Counted from the first letter of the stretch, positions 43,738-52,351 are shown. The stretch is DNA of 64,000 bases from Corynebacterium simulans (GCF_001586215.1 NZ_CP014634.1:2170001-2234000), one strand, 5' to 3'. Notes: generated by a model from the sequence alone, not told the origin. A program made the numbers and translations.

Positions 43738-44886
43738 GTGGCTCGTGACTATTACGGCATCCTTGGTGTAGAAAAATCCGCAACCGACGCCGAAATTAAG
43801 AAGGCCTACCGCAAGCTTGCCCGCAAGTATCACCCGGACGTTAACCCGGGCGATGAAGAGGCGGCGGAGAAGTTCCGCGAGGCCTCCCTCGCGCAAGAGG
43901 TGCTCCTGGATCCGCAGAAGCGCCAAATCGTTGACATGGGCGGCGACCCAATGGAAGAGCGCGGCGCTGCTGGCGGCGGCTTCGGCGGTGGTTTCGGTGG
44001 CGGCGGCCTAGGCGACATCTTCGCTGAGTTCTTCGGCGGTGGAGCAGGTGGCTCCCGCGGCCCGCGCTCGCGCGTGCAGCCGGGCAATGACGCCCTGCTG
44101 CGCACCACCATTAGCCTGGAAGAGGCCTATTCCGGCCTGAAGAAGCAGGTCACCGTCGATACCGCTGTGCTCTGTGACCGCTGCGAGGGCACGGGTTCTG
44201 CCTCCAAGTCCAAGCCAGTTACCTGTGATGGTTGTGGCGGCATGGGCGAGGTTCAGGAGATGCAGCGCAGCTTCCTGGGCAACGTTATGACCTCCCGCCC
44301 GTGCCCGAAGTGCCAGGGCTTCGGTGAAGTCATTACTGATCCTTGCAACCACTGTGGTGGCGATGGCCGCGTGAAGAAGCGCCGCGATCTCACTGTAAAT
44401 ATCCCGGCCGGTATTGGTGATGGCATGCGCATCCGCATGGCCTCTCAAGGCGAGGTCGGCCACGGCGGCGGCCCGGCGGGCGATCTTTATGTGGAGGTTT
44501 CCACCAAGCCGCACGCCGTCTTTGAGCGCAACGCTGACGACCTGCACCTGACCGTGCGCGTACCGATGGTCGATGCCGCACTGGGCACCAACTTCACCAT
44601 CGATCAGCTAGATGGCGAGGAGCTCAACATCGACATCGAGCCGGGCACCCAGCCGGGCGAGTCCATCAAGGTCGAGGGCAAGGGCATGCCGCGCCTGCGC
44701 ACCGACGGCTTTGGCAACCTCTTCGCGCACGTCGACGTCGTGGTGCCGAAGGAGCTGGACAAGAAGACCCGCGAGCTGCTCGAGAAGGTCCGCGATTCTC
44801 GCGACGAGGGCGCCCGCGTCCGCGAGACCGGCGACGGCCAAGAGGAGTCCTTCTTCTCCCGCATCCGAGATAGGTTCCGCCGTTAA
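43738..44886 (+). CDS. dnaJ: Chaperone DnaJ, second copy type
   Basis: 382 residues. The J domain is [20 protein letters not shown] with the HPD motif in [10 protein letters not shown] Gly-rich stretch ([20 protein letters not shown]) follows, then four CxxCxGxG zinc repeats: [32 protein letters not shown]. The client-binding C-terminal domains complete the protein. It stimulates DnaK ATPase. GTG start with AAGGA upstream. Its place after hrcA fits the DnaJ2 found in actinobacteria, whereas dnaJ1 usually sits with dnaK. Confidence 0.95.
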   Translation: MARDYYGILGVEKSATDAEIKKAYRKLARKYHPDVNPGDEEAAEKFREASLAQEVLLDPQKRQIVDMGGDPMEERGAAGGGFGGGFGGGGLGDIFAEFFGGGAGGSRGPRSRVQPGNDALLRTTISLEEAYSGLKKQVTVDTAVLCDRCEGTGSASKSKPVTCDGCGGMGEVQEMQRSFLGNVMTSRPCPKCQGFGEVITDPCNHCGGDGRVKKRRDLTVNIPAGIGDGMRIRMASQGEVGHGGGPAGDLYVEVSTKPHAVFERNADDLHLTVRVPMVDAALGTNFTIDQLDGEELNIDIEPGTQPGESIKVEGKGMPRLRTDGFGNLFAHVDVVVPKELDKKTRELLEKVRDSRDEGARVRETGDGQEESFFSRIRDRFRR

Positions 44887-45608
44887 TGTCTCTGCCCGTC
44901 TTCATTCATCCTGATCTCTCGTTGGCTAGCGTTGGCGAGCCGGTGGGGCTCGAAGGTCCCGAGGGCCGCCACGCGGTGACGGTTAAGCGCCTTAGCGTAG
45001 GGGAGCGGCTCAAGCTCATCGACGGCACGGGCACCGCCGCCCTGGCCACCATCCAGTCCGTTTCGGGCAAGGATCATTTGGCCGCGCTTGTCGACGCAGT
45101 GACTTTTGCGCCCGAGCCCAACCCCCGCGTCGTGGTGGTCCAAGCCATCCCGAAGTCGGAACGCTCGGAGCTCGCGGTGGACCTTGCCACCCAGGCAGGC
45201 GCCGATGAGATCATCGCTTGGCAGGCAGATCGCTGCGTGGCCAAGTGGGATGGAAAGAAGGCTCCGAAGGCGCTCGCGAAGTGGGAGGCGGCAGCGACTG
45301 CTGCTGCGAAACAGTCCCGCCGCGACCGCATCCCGCAGGTTACTGGCCCCTTGACCACCCCGCAGCTAGCTCAGCTCATTGCCGGGCAGACGGCCTACGT
45401 CTTGCACGAGGAAGCCACCGACTCTATTCGGGAGGTTCCGCTGGAGGGCACCATTTATCTCCTCGTCGGCCCCGAAGGAGGCATCGGCGCCGAGGAGCTG
45501 GAGCGCCTGCAAGCCCATCCGATTAAGTTAGGCCCGGAGGTCTTACGCACGGCGTCGGCAGCCATGGTGGCCCTTGCCGCAATCGGCGTGCGCACCGCAC
45601 GCTGGTAG
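44886..45608 (+). CDS. rsmE: 16S rRNA (uracil-1498-N3)-methyltransferase
   Basis: 240 residues, SPOUT fold. An N-terminal PUA-like domain (RHAVTVKRLSVGERLKLIDG) precedes the knot region with LVGPEGGIGAEELERL and LGPEVLRTASAAMVALAAIG, the RsmE signature. It methylates U1498 of 16S rRNA. The start overlaps the dnaJ stop (TAATG). Confidence 0.93.
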   Translation: MSLPVFIHPDLSLASVGEPVGLEGPEGRHAVTVKRLSVGERLKLIDGTGTAALATIQSVSGKDHLAALVDAVTFAPEPNPRVVVVQAIPKSERSELAVDLATQAGADEIIAWQADRCVAKWDGKKAPKALAKWEAAATAAAKQSRRDRIPQVTGPLTTPQLAQLIAGQTAYVLHEEATDSIREVPLEGTIYLLVGPEGGIGAEELERLQAHPIKLGPEVLRTASAAMVALAAIGVRTARW

Positions 45609-45611
45609 CCT
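45606..45611 (+). promoter_or_regulatory. Predicted -10 of phoH, overlapping the rsmE stop
   Basis: TAGCCT begins with the rsmE TAG stop and lies 6 nt before the phoH GTG, giving a leaderless message. Confidence 0.45.
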
Positions 45612-45617
45612 GTTGGG

Positions 45618-46610
45618 GTGCCTATTATCACTAAGAAGTTTGAGCTTGACTCCGTATACGTCGCGACCGTGCTCGGCAACGCTGACGATAACCTGCGGGT
45701 GCTCAACAACCTACTGGATGCAGACTTCTTCGCGCGCGGAACCACGGTCACGGTAACCGGCCCTGACTATGAGGTGGCCCGCGCCGCGAAGGTGCTCGAC
45801 GAGCTCGAGGCGATTGCTCGCCGCGGCCATCACGTCAGCACCGATACCGTGAAACACACCGTGGACATGATTGCGGTGGAAGCGCCGCAATCGGTCTCCG
45901 CGGCGATGGCAGCCGATATCGTGCGCCGCCGTGGCAAGTCCGTACGCCCAAAGACGGTGGGCCAATCCGAGTACGTCCAGGCCATTGATGACAACACCGT
46001 GGTCTTCGGCATCGGCCCCGCAGGCTCTGGCAAGACCTACCTGGCGGTGGCCAAGGCCGTGCAGGCCCTGCAGACCAAGCAGGTCTCGCGCATCATCTTG
46101 ACCCGCCCAGCAGTTGAGGCCGGCGAGAAGCTGGGCTTTCTGCCTGGCACTCTAAATGACAAGATCGACCCGTACCTGCGCCCGCTTTACGACGCCCTGC
46201 GCGACATGATGGATCCAGAGATGATCCCGAAGCTTATGGAAGCAGGCATCATCGAGGTCGCCCCGCTGGCATACATGCGCGGCCGCACGCTCAACGACGC
46301 CTTTGTCATCCTCGACGAGGCGCAAAACACCACGCCGGCGCAGATGAAGATGTTTTTGACCCGTCTGGGCTTTGGTTCGAAGATCGTGGTCACCGGCGAT
46401 GTTTCGCAGGTGGACTTGCCGCGCGGCCAGGTCTCTGGCCTGCGCTTGGTGCGCCGCATCTTGGACGGCGTGCAGGATATTCACTTTGCGGACCTGGGCT
46501 CGAGCGACGTCGTCAGGCACCAGCTGGTCAGCCGTATCGTGAATGCTTATGATGCTGCTGAAGCCGCAGAAGCCTCGGTAGCCGCAGCGCAAGTGAATAA
46601 GGAGAACTAA
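45618..46610 (+). CDS. phoH: PhoH-family ATPase
   Basis: 330 residues. N-terminal KH-like segment, then an ATPase of helicase superfamily 1 type: Walker A FGIGPAGSGKTYLAVAKAV near residue 133, LTRPAVEAGEKLGFLPG, and Walker B AFVILDEAQNTTPAQMKMFL. It is thought to act with YbeY in RNA processing; ybeY starts at the base after this stop. The GTG start is supported by the leaderless promoter. Confidence 0.93.
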   Translation: MPIITKKFELDSVYVATVLGNADDNLRVLNNLLDADFFARGTTVTVTGPDYEVARAAKVLDELEAIARRGHHVSTDTVKHTVDMIAVEAPQSVSAAMAADIVRRRGKSVRPKTVGQSEYVQAIDDNTVVFGIGPAGSGKTYLAVAKAVQALQTKQVSRIILTRPAVEAGEKLGFLPGTLNDKIDPYLRPLYDALRDMMDPEMIPKLMEAGIIEVAPLAYMRGRTLNDAFVILDEAQNTTPAQMKMFLTRLGFGSKIVVTGDVSQVDLPRGQVSGLRLVRRILDGVQDIHFADLGSSDVVRHQLVSRIVNAYDAAEAAEASVAAAQVNKEN

Positions 46611-47213
46611 ATGTCCATCGAATTCATCAATGAGTCCGGTTTCGACGGCGTCAACGAGGAGATGCTCATCGACGTCGCCTCTTATGCCTTCGGCGCCATG
46701 GACATCAACCCGGATGCCGAGTGCACGATCACCGCAGTGGACTTGGATACCATCGCGGACCTGCACGTGCGTTGGATGGATCTGGAAGGCCCGACCGACG
46801 TCATGAGCTTCCCGATGGATGAAATCACTCCGGGCGCACTGGGCGCGCGTCCCGACGCCCCCGAGATGGGCCCGTCCATGCTGGGCGATATCGTGTTGTG
46901 CCCGGAGTTCGCGCTGCGCCAGGCCGATGCTGCCGGCCACTCTCTGGGCCACGAGCTTGCGTTGCTGACGGTGCATGGCTGCCTGCACCTTTTGGGCTAT
47001 GACCACGCCACCCCGGCAGAGGAAAAGGAAATGTTCAGCCTGCAGAACGAGCTGCTGGCGGACTGGTATGACAACCTCGCCGCCCGCGGGGTGAGCTACC
47101 AGCCTAAGCCCTCGGGCCCCAAGGCCTTCCCGGATGCCGCCGAGCGCGCCAACCTCGACAAAGAGGTCCCCGGCGGTGGAATCCCGGCGGTGGGCGAGCC
47201 ACAGGAAAATTAA
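46611..47213 (+). CDS. ybeY: rRNA maturation endoribonuclease YbeY
   Basis: 200 residues. The zinc site is [20 protein letters not shown] (H-x3-H-x5-H). The substrate-binding region [15 protein letters not shown] precedes it. It processes 16S rRNA 3' ends and degrades defective ribosomes. The protein is about 40 residues longer than typical because of a C-terminal acidic/Pro-rich tail. No gap separates it from phoH. Confidence 0.94.
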   Translation: MSIEFINESGFDGVNEEMLIDVASYAFGAMDINPDAECTITAVDLDTIADLHVRWMDLEGPTDVMSFPMDEITPGALGARPDAPEMGPSMLGDIVLCPEFALRQADAAGHSLGHELALLTVHGCLHLLGYDHATPAEEKEMFSLQNELLADWYDNLAARGVSYQPKPSGPKAFPDAAERANLDKEVPGGGIPAVGEPQEN

Positions 47214-47229
47214 TTTCCCCGTTTCGTTG

Positions 47230-47256
47230 GTGACGTGTTGCGTCACGTTGCACAAT
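47230..47256 (+). promoter_or_regulatory. Inverted repeat and -10 element upstream of pdxY
   Basis: GTGACG-TGTTG-CGTCAC (47230-47246) lies just before a CACAAT -10-like hexamer (47251-47256), which is 7 nt before the pdxY ATG. An operator here would block RNA polymerase. Confidence 0.4.
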
Positions 47257-47263
47257 AGACGGC

Positions 47264-48112
47264 ATGAATATTCTGTCGATCCAGTCTCACGTCACCTTCG
47301 GCCACGTCGGCAACTCCGCCGCAGTATTCCCGCTCCAGCGCGCGGGCCACGAGGTATGGCCGGTGCACACGGTGAACTTCTCCAACCACACCGGTTACGG
47401 CGATTGGGGCGGGCCGATGCTTCCGGCATCGGATGTCACCAGCATTATTGACGGCATCGAGAAGCGCGGCGCCTTTGAGAAGATCGACGCAATCCTCTCT
47501 GGCTACCAGGGCGGGCCAGACATCGCCGGCGCAATTATCGACGCTGTCAACCGCATCAAGGCCGTCAACCCCAAGGCTTTGTACGCGTGCGATCCAGTCA
47601 TGGGCAACGCGAAGTCTGGCTGCTTTGTCTCGGACGAAATCCCGCCGCTGCTGCGCGATAAGGTCGTGCCGGTGGCTGACATCATCACCCCGAACCAGTT
47701 TGAGCTGGGCTACCTGACTGGCCACGAGGTTGGCACGCTGGAGCAGACCCTCGAGGCAGTGAAGGCTGCGCAGGAGATTGGTCCGAAGACCGTGCTGGTC
47801 ACCTCGGTAAAGCGCCCGGAGACCCCTGAGGACACCATTGAGATGCTCGCCGTGGACGGCGACCGCGCCTACATCGTTGCCACCCCGCACCTGCCATTCA
47901 AGCGCAACGGCTCCGGCGACGTGACTGCCGCGCTGTTTACCGGCCACTACGTCGAAACCCACGATGCGAAGCTCGCGCTCAAGCGCACCGCGTCTTCGGT
48001 GTACGACTTGCTGCACAACACTTATGAGGCAGACTCGCAGGAGCTGCAGCTCATTGAGTCCCAGGACGTGTTTGCGAATCCGCAGCTGCAGTTCCAGGTC
48101 GAGGAGCTTTAG
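47264..48112 (+). CDS. pdxY: Pyridoxal kinase, PdxY/PdxK type
   Basis: 282 residues, ribokinase fold. The N-terminus MNILSIQSHVTFGHVGNSAA is typical. Substrate and nucleotide regions include TGYGDWGG, CDPVMGN, ITPNQFELGYLTG and the catalytic NGSGDVTAALF. It phosphorylates pyridoxal or pyridoxine to make the PLP cofactor. It stands between ybeY and era, where other corynebacteria (as I recall) often have a CBS-domain hemolysin-like gene. Confidence 0.92.
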   Translation: MNILSIQSHVTFGHVGNSAAVFPLQRAGHEVWPVHTVNFSNHTGYGDWGGPMLPASDVTSIIDGIEKRGAFEKIDAILSGYQGGPDIAGAIIDAVNRIKAVNPKALYACDPVMGNAKSGCFVSDEIPPLLRDKVVPVADIITPNQFELGYLTGHEVGTLEQTLEAVKAAQEIGPKTVLVTSVKRPETPEDTIEMLAVDGDRAYIVATPHLPFKRNGSGDVTAALFTGHYVETHDAKLALKRTASSVYDLLHNTYEADSQELQLIESQDVFANPQLQFQVEEL

Positions 48113-48139
48113 CGCACCCGCCCCACGCCTTTTGGCAAA

Positions 48140-48235
48140 TACCCAGCCCTGGAAATGCAGCTTTCTGGTGGATTGCGGGGCGTCGGCAAGCGCGGCGAAA
48201 AGCGAACAGGAGGTCTGGGTGCCCAGCCCTGGGAA
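48140..48235. repeat. Inverted-repeat element, copy 2 (96 bp)
   Basis: The left end is an exact TACCCAGCCCTGGAAA. The right end aligns with the partner terminal repeat at 11 of 16 positions, so it is degenerate. The interior matches the reverse complement of copy 3, and the shared flank GGCAAA precedes the left end. It starts 27 nt after the pdxY stop. Confidence 0.8.
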
Positions 48236-48295
48236 TTTGACCATCCTGGCCGCACTTGCCGCGCGCCAGCACCCGCCGCCGGTTAAAAGTAAGGC

Positions 48296-49189
48296 ATGGA
48301 CAACGCATTACTTTTTGACACAATCGACGCCCACCTTATTGACCTTCGCCAACTATCCAACGTAGACCCGCGCTGGCTGCAACTGCACCACGGCAAAATC
48401 GTGCGCGCGGCCTGGTGCTTCGCGCTGCCGAAGCAATTCTGGAACCGGCTCAAACCCTGGGAACGCGACATAGCGCGGGTGTATATCCACGCACGGACCG
48501 TGCATAAAGCCGTGCTGATCGGAAAGCCCGCAGCTTTGATACACGGCATTCCCACCATTAGCCGCCCCACCGAATACCCAGCAGTGCTGCCCTCGGGCTC
48601 GGTGCCGCAGAAATCCAAGGGGCATTTCTTCGCTTATAAGGCCGCCCGCCTGCACGGGCAAACCACCACGGTCCACGGCATTAAGCTCACCTCGCTGGAG
48701 CGTACCGCGATCGACATGGCCCGCCTGCACGGCTTCGAAGAGGGGCTGGTCGCCGCGGATTATGTGCGTGCACAGGTGGGCCGCCGTCGCTTGCAGGATA
48801 CGTTGGGCGCGCTGGGCCGCGTTAAGGGCGTGGCGACTGCACGCGCCGTGGTGGCCGCGGCCGTGGTTGATTCTGAGTCGCCGTGGGAGTCCTACGCCCG
48901 CGCGTTGTTGCTGCGTGCGGGCATACACGTGCGCACGCAGTACATAGTGGGCAAGTACCGCGCTGATTTGGCAATTGACGGCTGGTTGCTCATTGAAATC
49001 GACGGCAATGTCAAATACCAAGACAGGCCTGTGGAGGCGATTCGCGCGGAGCACCGCCGCCAGAAGGAGCTGCTCAACATGGGTTATGTGGTCCTGCGCT
49101 TTAGTCCGGAGGAGTTGCGCGCCCGGCCGGAGGAGTTTGTCGCGACGGTGCGCCGAATGTTGGCGATGGGTCCGCGGCGCGCGGCATAG
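48296..49189 (+). CDS. DUF559/Vsr-like nuclease-fold protein with AbiEi-like N-terminus
   Basis: 297 residues. The N-terminal half is helical and contains AVLIGKPAALIHGIPTI and LTSLERTAIDMARLHGFEEG, similar to AbiEi antitoxin-type regions. The C-terminal half is a compact restriction-endonuclease-like fold: Asp224 in YRADLAIDGW, E234-I-D236 in LIEIDGNVKYQD, then EHRRQKELLNMGYVVLRFSP. The D...E-x-D arrangement is that of DUF559/Vsr-like proteins. It is flanked by inverted copies of a 96-bp repeat; copy 3 begins 1 nt after its stop. It looks like an active member of the family whose degenerate paralogue is at 37797-38636. Confidence 0.75.
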   Translation: MDNALLFDTIDAHLIDLRQLSNVDPRWLQLHHGKIVRAAWCFALPKQFWNRLKPWERDIARVYIHARTVHKAVLIGKPAALIHGIPTISRPTEYPAVLPSGSVPQKSKGHFFAYKAARLHGQTTTVHGIKLTSLERTAIDMARLHGFEEGLVAADYVRAQVGRRRLQDTLGALGRVKGVATARAVVAAAVVDSESPWESYARALLLRAGIHVRTQYIVGKYRADLAIDGWLLIEIDGNVKYQDRPVEAIRAEHRRQKELLNMGYVVLRFSPEELRARPEEFVATVRRMLAMGPRRAA

Positions 49190-49190
49190 A

Positions 49191-49286
49191 TACCCAGCCC
49201 TGGAAACCCAGAGGTCCTGTTCGCGTTTCGCCACGCGTGCCGACGCCGCGCAATCCACCAGAAAACTGCATTTCCAGGGCTGGGTA
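49191..49286. repeat. Inverted-repeat element, copy 3 (96 bp, perfect terminal repeats)
   Basis: TACCCAGCCCTGGAAA at 49191-49206 is the exact reverse complement of 49271-49286. The right flank continues TTTGCG, as in copy 1. The interior left half (CCCAGAGGTCCTGTTCGCG) matches copy 1 at most positions, and the right half matches copy 2. Size and terminal repeats resemble a miniature inverted-repeat element. Confidence 0.85.
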
Positions 49287-49363
49287 TTTGCGAGAGAGAA
49301 AGGCCGGTGAAGAGGCCAATGGGCAGCCGCAAACGCGTATGTACTACTGTGACGCGGCTGGGC

Positions 49364-49369
49364 TATGAT
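49364..49369 (+). promoter_or_regulatory. Predicted -10 element of era
   Basis: TATGAT lies 8 nt before the era ATG, consistent with a leaderless transcript starting at the initiation codon. Confidence 0.5.
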
Positions 49370-49377
49370 AACTAGCA

Positions 49378-50367
49378 ATGAGTACCGATTTTGACGCCGC
49401 CTTTGAGAACCTTCCCACCGATGGGGAGGTCCTCGACTACACCGACTACACCGATACCCCGGAAGGGTTCCGCTCGGGGTTCGTGTCCTTTGTCGGCCGC
49501 CCAAACACGGGCAAGTCGACTCTCACCAACGCGCTGGTGGGGCAGAAGATCGCCATCACCGCGAACCAGCCCGAGACCACCCGCCACCCCATTCGTGGCT
49601 TGGTGCACCGCGATGATGCGCAAGTCATCGTCGTCGACACGCCCGGCCTGCACCGCCCCCGCACCCTACTGGGCGAGCGCCTCAACGAGATGGTCAAGGA
49701 CACGTACGCGGACGTGGACGTCATCGGCCTGACCATCCCAGCCGATGAAAAGATTGGTCCCGGTGACCGCTGGATTCTGGAAAACGTCCGCAAGGTAGCG
49801 CCGAAGACCCCAATCATCGGCATCGTGACCAAGCTGGATAAGGCCAGCAAGGATCAGGTCGGCGCGCAGCTTTTGGCGCTGCATGAGCTGCTTAGCGAGG
49901 AGAACCCCGACGCCGTGGTCATCCCGGTTTCGGCCACCCAGCGCGTACAACTGGATGAGCTGACCCAGGTGATCATCGATCACCTGCCAGAAGGCCCGAA
50001 GTTCTACCCCGATGATCACATCACCGACGAAGAGCAGGAAAAGCGCATCGCCGAGCTCATCCGCGAGGCCGCACTGTCTGGTTTGAAAGACGAGCTGCCG
50101 CACAGCGTGGCCGTCGAGGTTGATGAGATGCTGCCCGATGAAACTCGCCCCGACGTCATGAACGTCCACGCGGTACTTTACCTGGAGCGCCCAGGCCAAA
50201 AGCGCATCATCGAGGGCAAGGACGGCCGCCGCTTTACCCGCATCGTGGGCACTGCCCGCAAGGAGATCATCCAGCTGCTGGGCCAGAACGTCTACCTTGA
50301 CCTGCGCATCAAGGTGCTCAAGAACTGGCAGTCTGACCCGAAGATGCTGGGCCGTCTCGGCTTCTAA
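49378..50367 (+). CDS. era: GTPase Era
   Basis: 329 residues. An acidic N-terminal extension of about 35 residues precedes the GTPase domain: G1 GRPNTGKST near 40-48, G3 DTPG, G4 TKLD (replacing the usual NKxD). The C-terminal KH domain contains RIVGTARKEIIQLLGQNVYL. Era binds the 3' end of 16S rRNA and controls 30S maturation. The order era-recO-uppS is typical of corynebacteria. Confidence 0.95.
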   Translation: MSTDFDAAFENLPTDGEVLDYTDYTDTPEGFRSGFVSFVGRPNTGKSTLTNALVGQKIAITANQPETTRHPIRGLVHRDDAQVIVVDTPGLHRPRTLLGERLNEMVKDTYADVDVIGLTIPADEKIGPGDRWILENVRKVAPKTPIIGIVTKLDKASKDQVGAQLLALHELLSEENPDAVVIPVSATQRVQLDELTQVIIDHLPEGPKFYPDDHITDEEQEKRIAELIREAALSGLKDELPHSVAVEVDEMLPDETRPDVMNVHAVLYLERPGQKRIIEGKDGRRFTRIVGTARKEIIQLLGQNVYLDLRIKVLKNWQSDPKMLGRLGF

Positions 50368-50391
50368 AACCCAAGGCTTAAAAACCTAAGT

Positions 50392-51111
50392 ATGCCGAGG
50401 GAGAGTTTTCGCGACCGCGCCCTGGTCATCCGCAGCTATGACTTCGGCGAGGCTGACCGCGTCATCGTGCTGCTTACCCGCAGCCATGGCTTGGTGCGCG
50501 CGGTGGCCAAGGGCGTACGCAGGGCGAAGTCGCGTTTTGGTTCGCGCCTCCAGCCCTTTGTAAACCTGGATGTGCAGTTGTATCCCGGCCGGAATCTATA
50601 CACGATTTCGCAGGCCGACACCGTGGACTTTTTTGGCGCCGCCATCATCGGAGATTATGAGCGCTATACCGCCGCCTGCGCCGCACTTGAATCTGCCGAG
50701 CGCCTGGCCTTCGCAGATTCTGACCAAGACCCGTTCCTTTATAATGCGCTGGTCGCAACGTTGGAGCGGCTCCAGCACGACGATCCGCTCCTGACGCTGG
50801 ACCAATTCCTACTTCAGGCAATGGCGCATGCCGGCTGGGCGCCGGGGCTTTTCGATTGCGCGCAGTGCCAGAAGCCCGGACCGCATCATGCTTTCCACCC
50901 GGCCGTTGGCGGCGCGACGTGCCACGAGTGCCGCCCGCCAGGCGCCGCCGAGGTGGACCCGGAGACGTTGCATCACATGTGGTTGCTTGCGCATGGACAC
51001 CCCACGAGCCCTACCTATGAGCAGCGCGGGGAAGCCCACCAACTCATCCGCGCGCATCTGCAGTGGCATTTGGAACGCAAGGTTACCGCGTTGGGGGTCA
51101 TGGACCAGTAA
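50392..51111 (+). CDS. recO: DNA repair protein RecO
   Basis: 239 residues. The N-terminal OB fold is [20 protein letters not shown] and [21 protein letters not shown] helical C-terminal domain has the zinc-type Cys pairs CAQCQKPG and CHECRPP. RecO loads RecA with RecR during recombination repair. It lies 24 nt after era; TAAAAA 7 nt before the start may be a weak -10. Confidence 0.93.
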   Translation: MPRESFRDRALVIRSYDFGEADRVIVLLTRSHGLVRAVAKGVRRAKSRFGSRLQPFVNLDVQLYPGRNLYTISQADTVDFFGAAIIGDYERYTAACAALESAERLAFADSDQDPFLYNALVATLERLQHDDPLLTLDQFLLQAMAHAGWAPGLFDCAQCQKPGPHHAFHPAVGGATCHECRPPGAAEVDPETLHHMWLLAHGHPTSPTYEQRGEAHQLIRAHLQWHLERKVTALGVMDQ

Positions 51112-51114
51112 GAT
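51109..51114 (+). promoter_or_regulatory. Predicted -10 of uppS, overlapping the recO stop
   Basis: TAAGAT begins with the recO TAA stop and lies 7 nt before the uppS GTG. Confidence 0.45.
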
Positions 51115-51121
51115 AAGGCGC

Positions 51122-51874
51122 GTGATTACGCCAGATCCGAACCGAGTTTTAAACCCGCCTGCTATCCCGGAGGAGTTCCTGCCCAAGCACATCGCGCTGG
51201 TCATGGACGGAAACGGCCGTTGGGCCGAGGAACGCGGCATGAAGCGCACCGAGGGGCACCGCCGTGGTGAAGCAGTGCTTCTCGACGTCGTCGATGCCTG
51301 CCTTTCCATGAACATCCCGTACCTTTCGGCCTACGCCTTCTCCACCGAGAACTGGCGCCGCAGCCCCGAAGAGGTGCGCTTTTTAATGGCGTTTAACCGC
51401 GACGTGCTGCGCCGGCAGCGCGAGTGGCTCAACGAGAAGGGCGTGCGTGTGGTTTGGGTGGGCCGCCGCCCACGCCTGTGGCGCTCCGTCATCAAGGAGC
51501 TGGAGACTGCGCAGGAGTTGACCAAGGACAACACCCGCATGACGCTGGCGATGTGCGTGAACTACGGTGGGCGCGCCGAGCTTGTCGACGGCGTTCGCAA
51601 GCTCGCCGGTCAGGTGGCCAAGGGCGAGTTGAAGCCGAGCTCGATTAACGAGGCGTCGTTAAGCGCGGCGCTCTATGACCCCACCATGCCGGACGTGGAT
51701 CTATTCCTGCGCCCGTCGGGGGAGAAGCGCACGTCGAACTTCCTGCTGTGGCAGTCGGCGTACGCGGAGATGATCTACCAAGACAAGCTCTTCCCGGATT
51801 TCACTCCGGAGGACTTGTACGCCGCGGTAGAAGAATACGCGCGGCGGGATCGTCGTTTCGGCGGTACGAAATAG
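51122..51874 (+). CDS. uppS: Cis-prenyltransferase (decaprenyl/undecaprenyl diphosphate synthase type)
   Basis: 250 residues. Motifs are [20 protein letters not shown] (catalytic Asp), [26 protein letters not shown], and the end region [20 protein letters not shown]. It makes the polyprenyl carrier for cell wall and arabinogalactan synthesis. Corynebacteria and mycobacteria usually encode two such enzymes. The GTG at 51122 fits the family N-terminus; the frame is open upstream through recO. Confidence 0.93.
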   Translation: MITPDPNRVLNPPAIPEEFLPKHIALVMDGNGRWAEERGMKRTEGHRRGEAVLLDVVDACLSMNIPYLSAYAFSTENWRRSPEEVRFLMAFNRDVLRRQREWLNEKGVRVVWVGRRPRLWRSVIKELETAQELTKDNTRMTLAMCVNYGGRAELVDGVRKLAGQVAKGELKPSSINEASLSAALYDPTMPDVDLFLRPSGEKRTSNFLLWQSAYAEMIYQDKLFPDFTPEDLYAAVEEYARRDRRFGGTK

Positions 51875-51886
51875 CTAAAGCTATTT
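51869..51886. terminator. Possible bidirectional terminator between uppS and zur
   Basis: AAATAGC and GCTATTT form a 7-bp stem with a 4-nt loop that includes the uppS stop. The stem is A+T-rich and no long T tract follows, so it is a weak candidate between two convergent genes. Confidence 0.3.
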
Positions 51887-51901
51887 GTTGCGTGGTGCTG
51901 C

Positions 51902-52318
51902 CTAGTTCGCGCGGCAATTGGAGCAGATGCCGAAGATTTCGGCATCGTGGCCGGTTAGCTCAAAGTCGTGCTCGGCAGCCACGTTGGATGCCCACTGCTC
52001 GATGGGGCCGCCGTCGATTTCCTCGGTGCGGCCGCACTTGGTGCATACCAAGTGATGGTGGTGGTTAGCGGATTCGCAGTGGCGGTAAAGCGTTTCGCCC
52101 GAAGGCATGTGAAGCGCGTCCACTGCATCAATGTCGGAGAGGGATTGCAGGGTGCGGTAGACTGTGGTCAGGCCTACTTTGTGCTCGCGGTCTTGCAACG
52201 CCCGGTGAATGTCTTTTGCCGAGGCGAACTTATCTAGTTCACGCAGAACCTCGACGACAGCGGTGCGCTGCTTGGTGTTGCGAGCCCCAAGCTTAGGGAT
52301 GCTTTCATGGAGAGCCAT
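51902..52318 (-). CDS. zur: Fur-family zinc uptake regulator Zur
   Basis: 138 residues. The winged helix is TKQRTAVVEVLRELDKFASA, KDIHRALQDREHKVGLTTVY, RTLQSLSDIDAVDALHMPSG. Metal site residues are in YRHCESANHHHHLVCTKCGR, with a second Cys pair CSNC at the end. The pairing with an ArsR-type gene just upstream is the arrangement of zur in C. glutamicum, which supports Zur over Fur. A TAAACT -10 (52331-52326) lies 7 nt before the start, giving it its own leaderless promoter. Confidence 0.88.
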   Translation of the reverse strand: MALHESIPKLGARNTKQRTAVVEVLRELDKFASAKDIHRALQDREHKVGLTTVYRTLQSLSDIDAVDALHMPSGETLYRHCESANHHHHLVCTKCGRTEEIDGGPIEQWASNVAAEHDFELTGHDAEIFGICSNCRAN

Positions 52319-52351
52319 GCCCGATAGTTTATCAATTAGTTTCCAATAAAG

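Larger units (their letters stand above)
48136..49290. mobile_element. Candidate composite element: DUF559-like gene between inverted copies of a 96-bp repeat
   Basis: Two copies of the same roughly 96-bp element, in opposite orientation, bracket the gene at 48296-49189. Over the first approximately 85 bp they differ at about 7 positions. Both share the outer flank GCAAATACCC. The unit interrupts the space between pdxY and era. No transposase is present, so mobility is inference; the single gene encodes a nuclease-like protein. Confidence 0.5.

Noticed and set aside
48140-49286. A shared peptide-like reading (NTQPWKCSFLVDC) in repeat copies 2 and 3
   Set aside because: The frame is open in both copies but has no start codon, is not kept in copy 1, and several differences change amino acids. 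The repeat is better explained as a structured DNA element.
38758-49290. CRISPR array from the repeated CCAGCCCTGG motifs
   Set aside because: There are only three elements, they are inverted and about 10 kb apart, spacing is irregular and no cas gene is present.
48353-49504. A 383-codon minus-strand frame across the DUF559-like gene and repeat copy 3
   Set aside because: It runs through the repeat and into era, has no start signals, and the plus-strand frame has clear nuclease-fold features.
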